DNA of 64,000 nucleotides from Pseudomonas sp. Irchel 3E20. Lineage in GTDB: Bacteria > Pseudomonadota > Gammaproteobacteria > Pseudomonadales > Pseudomonadaceae. The notes beneath the pieces were generated by a model that saw nothing but the letters and a program-made list of their open reading frames with translations, did not search any database and was not told the origin of the DNA. The DNA is taken from assembly GCF_900187645.1 (NCBI RefSeq), contig NZ_FYEE01000011.1, positions 124,001 to 188,000 of the forward strand, in the 5' to 3' direction. The position numbers and the translations under genes are program-made. Positions 16,707 to 24,209 of this stretch are shown piece after piece; within the stretch, counting starts at the first letter, position 1, and each line of letters begins with the position of its first letter.

Positions 16707-18575
16707 TTACAGTCCGTCGCGCAGGACTTCTACTTTCCAGCGCTGGCGGATGTTCACCGCCTCATAGGTATTGACCCAATCCTCGCTGATGGGTGGCGCG
16801 ACACTGTTGTCACTGCGCGGAATTACATCATTGAGTGCGGGGGCCTTCGGATAACTGGTCCATGGAATATTCAGGGGGTTGAAGGGGTTGGACGGGATGT
16901 CCTGGAACACCATGGAATCGTCGGGGATTACTTTAAGTTGGTCTTGATCGACATATAAACGCCAGCTCTTATTGAAGTTAGAATGCAGGCGGTCCGCACT
17001 CCAGTACCACTGCTGTCGGTTGTCAATTTTGCATTGCTCAGTGATTAAGGTGCCGCGATCCTCATCAACGTTCAGGCACGATTCGCTTGCCCGATTCACA
17101 TAACGTTTTTGATCGTCATATCCCCACTGCTGGTGAGGGTTGGTTCCGGAGCAAGATTCCATTGTGGTGTCTTTGCCGGGGTTCGCGGTCAAGCATTTGC
17201 CCTCGCCGTACTGGGATCGAATCAGCACAGTGATTTCTCGGGTCAAGTAAGGACTGTTCAGGTCCAGTTCGTAGTTTTGTATATCTTGGAAGTTTTCTAA
17301 GTCTTCCTTTGACTCAATGCTTGAGCGGTTATACCACCATTCATTTTTGGCCAAGGTATAGCCACCGCCAATAATGACGGTTGCCGGGCCGGTGTAAGTA
17401 CCAGGCAGCTCCCATAATGTATAAGAGTCCAGCGAGGCAGAGCGCATCATCGGCGTCATTCGGTGTTCATTCAGAACAGGGAGGGTCGCAGTATTGCGTT
17501 CAAAAAGCACTGACTTTAACTTCGTATCGATCAAAGCCTGCCATTCGACACCTTGTTTAGTGTCCGTGGCGATCAAAGAATAATCCTTGAACTTGTAGGC
17601 CAGGGTCTTACTGATTTCATGGGTTATGTTGGCGTTGATACTGAAGGGGGTTTTTGCCGCGAACTCAAGTTGCTCCTTGGGCGTGGCGCTGATTTCGCCG
17701 CCCAGTGAGCCGCCAATGGCGAACCCCTGCCTTTTCGTTTCGGAAAAATCAAACTCGGTTCGAGAGTCGCTCACCGGGGAAAAATCCACCAGCGCTGGCG
17801 TCACGCCTTTGGCGCTCAGGCCATGGGAGAAAGTATAGGCGTGTGGCAAGTACGCCCCCCACAGGTTATTGCCTTCGCCTCCGATGACCACACCATTTTG
17901 GGATGACTTGACGGTGGTTGGGCTCGCATTGATGAGGACGAATTTCTTGTCCTGGCTCAGGGTCACGCTGCGAATGACATCAATATTGACCACGGATGAA
18001 ACCTGGCCATCGGGGTTGCTCAGTTGAATGTTGTAGGTGAGTTTGGGCAAACCGGCGAGGTTTGGTTCCGCCCCTGTATGACGCAGCGGGAGTGGTCGGC
18101 GTACGAGTGTTTTGGCTTGTGCGATCAAGTCGCTTTCTGCCGGCCCATCAAGGCGATAAACATCAATGGCGCCATTTTTACCGCGTTTGAACAGCGCGTA
18201 GTCAAAGGGGCCGGACAGGCCAAAGATGCTGGAGACTTTTTTGCGAAGTTCCGCGGAACGGCTGTCCGATTTCAACAGCACGGCCATGTTGGAAGCGAAT
18301 ACTTTCTTTACTTTTTCGAGGGCCTGGTCATCGTCGGCAATGGCGGCAATATCGAGGAAGGCAAAGGAGTTCGTTTTATGCTTGGAAATGAATTGCTCCA
18401 ACTCCCGGTTACCAATGTCTGCGCCTTGAACGTTTGATTTGACGACGGAGGAAGGTGTGCCAAACATCAAGATGGGTTCGTTGCCCGATACTCCCTCCTG
18501 TGCCAGGCTACCTCGCACAACAGCCATCGTTAGAAGCCCGAACATAAATACTTTACTGCAGGTTCTTATTTTCAC
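16707..18575 (-). CDS. Putative secreted beta-barrel pore-forming toxin with ricin-type lectin domain
   Basis: A 622-residue protein with signal peptide MKIRTCSKVFMFGLLTMAVV ending near SLAQ. Residues ~25-170 look like a pro-region. About 170-450 is beta-rich with Gly/Ser/Thr alternation (QGFAIGGSLGGEIS, WELPGTYTGPATVIIGGGY) and resembles the leukocidin/hemolysin fold. About 455-620 resembles a ricin-type beta-trefoil: paired Cys plus two QQW motifs (HQQWGYDD, RQQWYWS). This order recalls Vibrio cholerae cytolysin. GTG 18575 is chosen because AAGGA precedes it by 7 bases; a TTG at 18596 is weaker. Base composition is clearly lower in GC than both neighbours, suggesting transfer. The toxin call rests on pattern, not alignment; a lectin-like secreted protein of other function is possible. 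Confidence 0.55.
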   Translation of the reverse strand: MKIRTCSKVFMFGLLTMAVVRGSLAQEGVSGNEPILMFGTPSSVVKSNVQGADIGNRELEQFISKHKTNSFAFLDIAAIADDDQALEKVKKVFASNMAVLLKSDSRSAELRKKVSSIFGLSGPFDYALFKRGKNGAIDVYRLDGPAESDLIAQAKTLVRRPLPLRHTGAEPNLAGLPKLTYNIQLSNPDGQVSSVVNIDVIRSVTLSQDKKFVLINASPTTVKSSQNGVVIGGEGNNLWGAYLPHAYTFSHGLSAKGVTPALVDFSPVSDSRTEFDFSETKRQGFAIGGSLGGEISATPKEQLEFAAKTPFSINANITHEISKTLAYKFKDYSLIATDTKQGVEWQALIDTKLKSVLFERNTATLPVLNEHRMTPMMRSASLDSYTLWELPGTYTGPATVIIGGGYTLAKNEWWYNRSSIESKEDLENFQDIQNYELDLNSPYLTREITVLIRSQYGEGKCLTANPGKDTTMESCSGTNPHQQWGYDDQKRYVNRASESCLNVDEDRGTLITEQCKIDNRQQWYWSADRLHSNFNKSWRLYVDQDQLKVIPDDSMVFQDIPSNPFNPLNIPWTSYPKAPALNDVIPRSDNSVAPPISEDWVNTYEAVNIRQRWKVEVLRDGL

Positions 18576-18955
18576 TATTACATCCTTGTCGTTCAATATT
18601 TTCTGTAATAAATAAAATTCGTTGGCCGCCTATTGAATGATAGGGCTCACTAGGCAGAGGTTTTCCGAGCACACTCAAAATAAAAAAGGCGGCGACAAAC
18701 TCAAGCTAGCAAGATAAAGCGCTAGCGCAATGATAAAACATGAAAGGAAATAATATCCCGAGTAACTATTGCTTGTGGCCAGCACGCTCTTGGGACTATT
18801 CGAACTGCTAGTGGGTAATTTGGATTAATGCAGGTTAATTGTATTCACATGAGTGGCGGAGGTTTTTCATTCAAACGAAAACACCCTTTTCCTTCGAGCC
18901 CCAACCCGATGCGGGAGGGTGAAGAAAAAGGGCGTTGCGTCGTTGTGCAGGAGGG
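18576..18955. other. AT-rich intergenic region upstream of the putative toxin
   Basis: This 380-base stretch is much more AT-rich than its surroundings, like the gene it precedes. It holds no ORF of note. The end nearest the lipoprotein gene carries the inverted repeat listed separately. AT-rich upstream DNA of this kind is often bound by MvaT/MvaU-type silencers in Pseudomonas; that is inference. Confidence 0.55.
18884..18932 (-). terminator. Probable terminator of the znu-operon lipoprotein gene
   Basis: The arms CCCTTTTCCTTC and GAAGAAAAAGGG pair with one mismatch around a loop, just past the stop of the minus-strand lipoprotein gene. Read on the minus strand the hairpin is followed by a T-rich stretch, as for an intrinsic terminator. 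Confidence 0.6.
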
Positions 18956-19675
18956 TTACGGTGCCTTGCGTGGGCTCAAGACCAGTTGCGCGGGGACGTG
19001 GCGCAAGATCTGGCGCTGAATCTTAAGGTCGAAACCAGCATCGAGTTTTTTCACCCGTTTGGTCAGCAGAGTGGCCAGCCAAGGATAGTCCTGGGTGCGG
19101 GGTGCTTGAATGGCGACGTCGCACTGGTAATTCACCACATCGGCGGCGATGGCGTCGAGTTGCCGGCGCAATTTCCGGCTATCGCCGATGTTCAGCGCGA
19201 TAGTGGTGCTCGGCGCGGTCGGGTCGATTAGCTTGGCGGCCGGTTTGGCTTCGGCAGCTTTGAGGGCGGCTTCGACTTTATCCAGCTCGGCCTTGCGGGC
19301 GTGGGCGATGGCGCTGTTGACGCCGCCGGTCAGCGCCGGGGCCTTGGGCATCAGCGCGCGGGCTCGGCTCAGGGCGGTGGCGGCGGCGTTGACGTCGCCT
19401 TTTTGCAGCACGATCTGGCTGCGTTGCAGGTACGCCTCGGCCAATTGGCGCTGGTATTGCTCCAGGGCCGGGTCGTTCGGCGCCTGGGCCTGCAAGGTGT
19501 TGAGTTGGTCTTCGGCAGTGGCCAGCTCGCTGCTGGCAATGCTTTGCTCCAGTTGTGCAATGGCCGTAGCCCGGGCGTCCGGGGCTTCGGTGGCGGCTGG
19601 CGGGGTGCTTTGGCAGGCGCCCAGCAACAGGGTGAATGCAACAAGGAGCAGATAACGGGAGGCGAACGGCTTCAT
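18956..19675 (-). CDS. Predicted lipoprotein at the end of the znu operon
   Basis: A 239-residue protein starting MKPFASRYLLLVAF with lipobox LLLGAC (Cys at about 22). The mature part is Ala-rich and helical, with TPR-like repeats (LNTLQAQAPNDPALEQYQRQ, ALSRARALMPKAPAL), then a C-terminal domain with VVNYQCDVAIQAP. The same gene follows znuB in other Pseudomonas (PA5502 in PAO1, from memory). It is 37 bases after znuB on the same strand, so it is likely Zur-controlled. Function unknown. Confidence 0.85.
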   Translation of the reverse strand: MKPFASRYLLLVAFTLLLGACQSTPPAATEAPDARATAIAQLEQSIASSELATAEDQLNTLQAQAPNDPALEQYQRQLAEAYLQRSQIVLQKGDVNAAATALSRARALMPKAPALTGGVNSAIAHARKAELDKVEAALKAAEAKPAAKLIDPTAPSTTIALNIGDSRKLRRQLDAIAADVVNYQCDVAIQAPRTQDYPWLATLLTKRVKKLDAGFDLKIQRQILRHVPAQLVLSPRKAP

Positions 19676-19712
19676 TCCTGCGACTCTCTGATTGCGCAAA
19701 AAACGAGCAAGT

Positions 19713-20501
19713 CTACACCCCTCGGCGGGGCAGGACAAAACTCAGCAAAAACAGGGCGGCGGCCGTCACCACGATGGATGGACCGGCCGGCGTGTCCTTG
19801 AACCATGACAGCGCCAGGCCACCAACGACTGCGAGCATACCCAACAGGCTCGCGCCCAGGGCCATTTGTTCCGGCGAGCGGGCGTGGCGTTGTGCCGCAG
19901 CTGCCGGGATGATGAGCAGCGAGGTAATCAGCAGCACGCCGACAATCTTCATCGCCACCGCGATCACCACGGCGATCAACAGCATCAGCACCAAGCGCAG
20001 CGCCGCCACCGGCAGGCCTTCGACCCGTGCCAGCTCTTCGTGCACGGTGACCGCCAGCAAGGGGCGCCACAAGGCCACCAGCAACGCCAGGACCGCCGCG
20101 CTGCCGCCCAGGATCCAGGCCAGGTCGGCGGGGCTGATGGCTAGCAGATCGCCGAACAGGTACGCCATCAGGTCGATCCGAACGTCGTGCATGAAGCTTA
20201 GTACGACCAGGCCGAGTGAGAGGGTGCTAGGGGCAAGAATACCCAGCAGCGTGTCGGATGCCAGGGATTGGCGCTGTTGCAGGGTCACCAGCAACACCGC
20301 CAGCAGCAGGCACCCGGCAGTGACGGCGACGGCAGGGCTGACATCCAGTAAAAAGCCCAGGGCCACGCCCAGCAGCGCCGCGTGGGACAGGGTGTCGCCA
20401 AAGTAGGCCATGCGCCGCCAGACCACGAACGAGCCCAGGGGGCCCGCAACGACCGCCAGGGCCAGGCCTGCCAGCAGGGCGTAGAGCAGAAAATCAGCCA
20501 T
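19713..20501 (-). CDS. znuB: Zinc ABC transporter permease ZnuB
   Basis: A 262-residue ABC-3 family permease with about eight helices, starting MADFLLYALLAGLALAVVAG. Signatures include RRMAYFGDTLSHAALLGVALG and ITSLLIIPAAAAQRHARSPEQM. It overlaps znuC by eight bases. With ZnuA and ZnuC it imports zinc across the inner membrane. The start is set at the ATG with the conserved N-terminus; the longer frame runs into znuC. Confidence 0.95.
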   Translation of the reverse strand: MADFLLYALLAGLALAVVAGPLGSFVVWRRMAYFGDTLSHAALLGVALGFLLDVSPAVAVTAGCLLLAVLLVTLQQRQSLASDTLLGILAPSTLSLGLVVLSFMHDVRIDLMAYLFGDLLAISPADLAWILGGSAAVLALLVALWRPLLAVTVHEELARVEGLPVAALRLVLMLLIAVVIAVAMKIVGVLLITSLLIIPAAAAQRHARSPEQMALGASLLGMLAVVGGLALSWFKDTPAGPSIVVTAAALFLLSFVLPRRGV

Positions 20502-21267
20502 GCTTGCAGCCATCTCCGTGAACGTGTGGGGTATCGCTGACCACCGCGCCATGCAGGTCATGGGCGTGGTCGTGATGGTGGTGGTAGATCGCCAGGCTCT
20601 GGGCGTTCTTGCCGAACAGCTCGACGAACGCCGGGTCGCCGCTGACCTGCTCGGGGTGGCCGGAGCAGCATACGTGACGGTTGAGGCACACCACTTGGTC
20701 GGTGGTGCTCATCACCAGGTGCAGGTCGTGGGAAACCATCAGCACGCCGCAGCCGTGGCGGTCGCGCAGGCGTGTAATCAGGCTATACAGCTCGGCCTGC
20801 CCGGCGACATCAACGCCTTGTACCGGTTCGTCGAGCACCAGCAGTTCCGGTTCGCGCAGTAAGGCGCGGGCTAGCAACACGCGCTGCATCTCGCCGCCGG
20901 AAACGCTCTGTACCGGGCTGTCGATGACCTTTTCGGCGCCCACTTCCTTGAGGGCCGCCAGCGCGCGCGGGCGATCCACCCCCGGCACCAGTCGCAGAAA
21001 ACGTAGCACCGAAAGGGGCAACGTCGGGTCCACATGGAGTTTTTGCGGCATGTAGCCGACCCGCAGCTTCGGCTTGCGCCACACCGTGCCGCTGTCGGGC
21101 TTGAGCAGGCCGAGCACGGCGCGCACCAGGGTGGTCTTGCCAGCGCCGTTGGGGCCGATCAGGGTGACGATTTGCCTGGGCTCGACGCTCAGTTGGATGT
21201 TGTCGAGCACGGTTTGCCCGGCGAAGGTCACCGCAACCTGATCGAGACGGATCAACGCAGTGCTCAT
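20494..21267 (-). CDS. znuC: Zinc ABC transporter ATP-binding protein ZnuC
   Basis: A 257-residue ATPase: Walker A GPNGAGKTTL, signature VSGGEMQRVLLARAL, Walker B LLVLDEPVQGVD. The C-terminus is His-rich (IYHHHHDHAHDLHG ... HVHGDGCKHG), as often in zinc importers, and may sense or buffer zinc. It starts at the stop of zur (1-base overlap) and overlaps znuB. Confidence 0.96.
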   Translation of the reverse strand: MSTALIRLDQVAVTFAGQTVLDNIQLSVEPRQIVTLIGPNGAGKTTLVRAVLGLLKPDSGTVWRKPKLRVGYMPQKLHVDPTLPLSVLRFLRLVPGVDRPRALAALKEVGAEKVIDSPVQSVSGGEMQRVLLARALLREPELLVLDEPVQGVDVAGQAELYSLITRLRDRHGCGVLMVSHDLHLVMSTTDQVVCLNRHVCCSGHPEQVSGDPAFVELFGKNAQSLAIYHHHHDHAHDLHGAVVSDTPHVHGDGCKHG

Positions 21268-21749
21268 CAAGCCTCCTGGCAGCCCGAACACAGGCCGACA
21301 ATTTCGACGGTTTGGCCTTCCACCACAAAGCCCACCTCGCGGGCGCTGCTGACAATCGCGTCGCTGATGGATTTTTGCTCCAGCTCAATGGCGGCGTGGC
21401 ATTGGCGGCAAATCAGGAACTGGCCCTGGTGGGCGTGCTCGGGGTGATTGCAGCCGATAAAGGCGTTGAGGGACGAGATGCGATGGACCAGGCCGTTTTC
21501 CAGGAGAAAGTCCAAGGCTCGGTACACGGTGGGTGGCGCGGCGCGGCGACCGTCCTGCTCGCTGAGTACGGCGAGGATGTCGTAGGCGCCCAGCGGTTTG
21601 TGGCTTTGCCAGACCAGTTCCAGCACTCGGCGGCGCAGTGCGGTCAGGCGCAGGCCTTTACGGGCGCAAAGCGCATCGGCTTGCGACAACGCGCTGTGGA
21701 CGCAATGGGAGTGGTCATGGGGACGGCTGGCCAGCGGTGTAATAGGCAT
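21267..21749 (-). CDS. zur: Zinc uptake regulator Zur (Fur family)
   Basis: A 160-residue Fur-family repressor (called np20 in P. aeruginosa). An N-terminal winged helix (LRLTALRRRVLELVW ... APPTVYRALDFLLENGLVHR) is followed by a dimerisation domain with the structural zinc site C-x2-C (FLICRQCHAA) and a second C-x2-C near the end (GLCSGC). First gene of zur-znuC-znuB-lipoprotein, divergent from znuA. It represses zinc uptake when zinc is replete. Confidence 0.95.
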   Translation of the reverse strand: MPITPLASRPHDHSHCVHSALSQADALCARKGLRLTALRRRVLELVWQSHKPLGAYDILAVLSEQDGRRAAPPTVYRALDFLLENGLVHRISSLNAFIGCNHPEHAHQGQFLICRQCHAAIELEQKSISDAIVSSAREVGFVVEGQTVEIVGLCSGCQEA

Positions 21750-21775
21750 GAGCGGCGACGATGTTTGTGAGAGAC

Positions 21776-21788
21776 GTTATTATGTTAC
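21776..21788. promoter_or_regulatory. Candidate Zur box between zur and znuA
   Basis: GTTATTATGTTAC lies in the short divergent region between zur and znuA. It matches 9 of 12 defined positions of the gammaproteobacterial Zur core GTTATANTATAAC and is partly palindromic. One site could serve both promoters. Confidence 0.6.
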
Positions 21789-21815
21789 CCGTTCTCGCCT
21801 CTGTGAGTGGTCATC

Positions 21816-22736
21816 GTGTCCCGACTTTTTGCCATCCTTGTCACATTTACTGCCAGTTTGTTCGCCTTGGGCAGCGCCCAGGCCGAGGTCAGCGTCCTGA
21901 CCAGCATCAAGCCTCTACAACTGATTGCCGCTGCCGTGCAGGACGGTGTGGCGGTGCCCGAGGTGTTGCTACCGCCCGGTGCGTCGCCCCATAACTTTGC
22001 GCTGCGCCCGTCTGATGTAAGGCGCGTGCAGTCGGCGGACCTGCTGTATTGGATCGGCCCGGACATGGAAGGCTTTCTGCCGCGTGTCCTGAAAAACCGC
22101 ACCCTGCCGGCCGTGGCGGTGCAAGAGCTGCCGGGGTTGCAACTGCGCCATTTTGGCGAAGATAGCCACTCCCACGACGAAGATTCCGACGAGCATGACC
22201 ACGATCACCGCCCTGGCAGTTTGGATGCGCATCTGTGGTTGTCGTCGGTCAACGCCCGGGTGATCGCAGAAAAAATGGCGGCGGATCTGAGCGCTGCCGA
22301 CCCTGCCAACAGCGCCCGCTATCAAAGTAACCTCAAGGCTTTTGAGGCGCGCCTCGACGCGTTGGACGGGCGCTTGAAGGCGCGTTTGGCCGCAGTGGCG
22401 GGCAAGCCGTACTTCGTGTTCCACGAGGCGTTCGACTACTTCGAGGCCAGCTATGGCCTCAAGCACGCCGGGGTTTTCAGCGTAGCAGCCGAGGTGCAAC
22501 CCGGTGCCCAGCATGTGGCGGCGATGCGCAAGCGTTTGCAGGAAGTGGGCAAGACCTGCGTCTTCAGCGAGCCACCCCTGCGCCCGCGGCTGGCCGAGAC
22601 GCTGGTGGCCGGGCTGCCGGTGAAACTGGCGGAACTGGATGCGCTGGGCGGCTATACCCCGGCCGCTGCCCAGGGTTATGAGCAGATGCTGGAGAAACTG
22701 GGCACTGACCTGGCGGGATGCCTGGAGTCGCTGTAG
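21816..22736 (+). CDS. znuA: Zinc ABC transporter substrate-binding protein ZnuA
   Basis: Periplasmic zinc-binding protein of about 306 residues with signal peptide ending SAQAEV. It has the ZnuA-type His/Asp-rich loop (DSHSHDEDSDEHDHDHRPG, about 115-135), and zinc-ligand histidines in GASPHNFALRP, DAHLWLS and FVFHEAFDYFE. The start is a GTG at 21816 (MSRLFAILV); another GTG nine bases upstream is possible. It is divergent from zur across the candidate Zur box. Confidence 0.94.
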   Translation: MSRLFAILVTFTASLFALGSAQAEVSVLTSIKPLQLIAAAVQDGVAVPEVLLPPGASPHNFALRPSDVRRVQSADLLYWIGPDMEGFLPRVLKNRTLPAVAVQELPGLQLRHFGEDSHSHDEDSDEHDHDHRPGSLDAHLWLSSVNARVIAEKMAADLSAADPANSARYQSNLKAFEARLDALDGRLKARLAAVAGKPYFVFHEAFDYFEASYGLKHAGVFSVAAEVQPGAQHVAAMRKRLQEVGKTCVFSEPPLRPRLAETLVAGLPVKLAELDALGGYTPAAAQGYEQMLEKLGTDLAGCLESL

Positions 22737-22737
22737 G

Positions 22738-22832
22738 AAGCGGGCTTGCCCGCGCTGGGCTGCGCGGCAGTCCTAAAACGCGGTAAACGCAAATGAGGGC
22801 CGCTGTGCGCCCCAGCGCGGGCGAGCCCGCTT
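22738..22832. repeat. REPIN between znuA and thrB
   Basis: AAGCGGGCTTGCCCGCGCTG (22738 onward) and its near-exact inverted copy ending AGCCCGCTT (22811-22832) surround about 50 bases. This belongs to a different REP subtype (GCGGGCTTGCCCGC core) from the GTGGGAGCG type elsewhere in the window. It lies at the convergent ends of znuA and thrB. Confidence 0.88.
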
Positions 22833-22833
22833 G

Positions 22834-23784
22834 TTACAAGGCAAAGGGTAAGGGTGTCTGGATCTGCTGGCGCTGGGCCAGGCGTTGTTGAAATTCCATC
22901 GGGTCGTGGATCAACACGTCCTGGCCGGCGAAGGACTCGGCGGCAATCAGGCGCGACAGCCAGAACCGCACACAGGCAATGCGCAGCATCGTTGGCCATA
23001 GCTCGGCTTCGGCGGCAGTGAACGGCCGCAGCGCGGCATAGGCGCCGAGCAAGGCCCGCGCGCGCGGCCCATCGATGGCGCCGGTGTCATCCGAGCACCA
23101 ATCGTTCAGGGCAATGGCCACGTCATAGAGCATTGGTCCGGAACAGGCGTTATAGAAGTCAATCAACCCGGTCAGGTGAGTGCCCTCGAACATCGCGTTG
23201 TCGCGGAACAGGTCGGCGTGGATGTTGGCTTGCGGCAGCGCGAGGATTTTCGCCTTGCCCTGTGTGATTTCTTCCAGGCTGCCTTGCAACAGGGCTTGCT
23301 GCACGGCGTCGAGGTGGGGCATCAACTGCATGCCTTCGGCCTGCATCCAATCCAGGCCCCGGTCGGTCTTGCGCTCGATCACGTTATCGCGTGTGGCCAG
23401 GTGCAGGTGGCCGAGCAACTCGCCCACTTGGGCGCAGTGCTGGGCGTTGGCCTGCTTGATGTGCTTGCCCGCCAGGCGTGGTTGCAGCAGCGCAGGCTTG
23501 CCCGCCAGCTCGCGCAGCGCCTGGCCGTCGGTGGTGCGTAGCGCGTAGGGCACCGGCAGGTCGGCATCGTGGAGCACATCGAGCAGTTGGATGAAAAACG
23601 GCATCTCCTGAACAGGGCCGCGCTCAACCAGGGTCAGGACGAATTCGCCACGCTCCAGGCTGATAAAGAAATTGGTGTTTTCGCTACCGGCGGCAATTCC
23701 CTGGAAGTCGAGCAGGCGGCCAAGCCCATAGGGGGCGAGAAAGGTTTCCAGCTCAGGCCGAGCCAGGGGGGTGAACACAGACAT
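22834..23784 (-). CDS. thrB: Homoserine kinase (APH-fold type)
   Basis: A 316-residue kinase of the aminoglycoside-phosphotransferase fold that phosphorylates L-homoserine for threonine synthesis. Motifs: GSENTNFFISLERGEFVLTL (nucleotide-binding region), catalytic NIHADLFRDNAMF, and metal-binding LIDFYNACSG. This is the non-GHMP ThrB of pseudomonads. It is followed by a REPIN and is divergent in function from the neighbouring zinc genes. Confidence 0.94.
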   Translation of the reverse strand: MSVFTPLARPELETFLAPYGLGRLLDFQGIAAGSENTNFFISLERGEFVLTLVERGPVQEMPFFIQLLDVLHDADLPVPYALRTTDGQALRELAGKPALLQPRLAGKHIKQANAQHCAQVGELLGHLHLATRDNVIERKTDRGLDWMQAEGMQLMPHLDAVQQALLQGSLEEITQGKAKILALPQANIHADLFRDNAMFEGTHLTGLIDFYNACSGPMLYDVAIALNDWCSDDTGAIDGPRARALLGAYAALRPFTAAEAELWPTMLRIACVRFWLSRLIAAESFAGQDVLIHDPMEFQQRLAQRQQIQTPLPFAL

Positions 23785-23844
23785 GGTTTAAAACTGCCAG
23801 TACGGGCGCCGCGGTCGAGCCGACGCCGATTTAAAGTTAAGAAG

Positions 23845-24135
23845 TTACTTCCACTCGAAGATTTTCCACGACGGAATCAACATGTCGGGCTGGTCCGAGC
23901 GGATGAAGTTCGCGTCAGTGCCATCGGCGCGCACCAAAAAGTAAGGCTTTCCACCTTTGGGCGTGACTTTAATGGCGTACAGGAAACCGTTTTGGCGGTA
24001 TTCCTGGATGGTCTTGTTACCTTCGGTGCGGATGGTAACTTCCGGGTCCGCTGATGGCGCATCCTCTGCCGCAATCACGGTCAATGGCACGATTGCAATC
24101 AGGCCGGCGAGCAGCAAGCGATTTAGTGAACGCAT
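23845..24135 (-). CDS. DUF2782 family small periplasmic protein
   Basis: A 96-residue protein with a cleavable-looking signal peptide (LNRLLLAGLIAIVPLTVIAAED) and a small beta-rich domain with VTIRTEGNKTIQEYRQNGFLYAIKVTPK-type strands and a C-terminal LIPSWKIFEW. This is the DUF2782 family, usually next to polA and thrB in Pseudomonas. It lies 60 bases upstream of thrB on the same strand and is divergent from polA. Function unknown. Confidence 0.87.
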   Translation of the reverse strand: MRSLNRLLLAGLIAIVPLTVIAAEDAPSADPEVTIRTEGNKTIQEYRQNGFLYAIKVTPKGGKPYFLVRADGTDANFIRSDQPDMLIPSWKIFEWK

Positions 24136-24209
24136 GATAACCTTGTCCTTTTGTTGTCAACGGTCCCGCCATTCTAGCGCCGGACCCGCCGAAAAGGTTG
24201 ATCGTGCTC

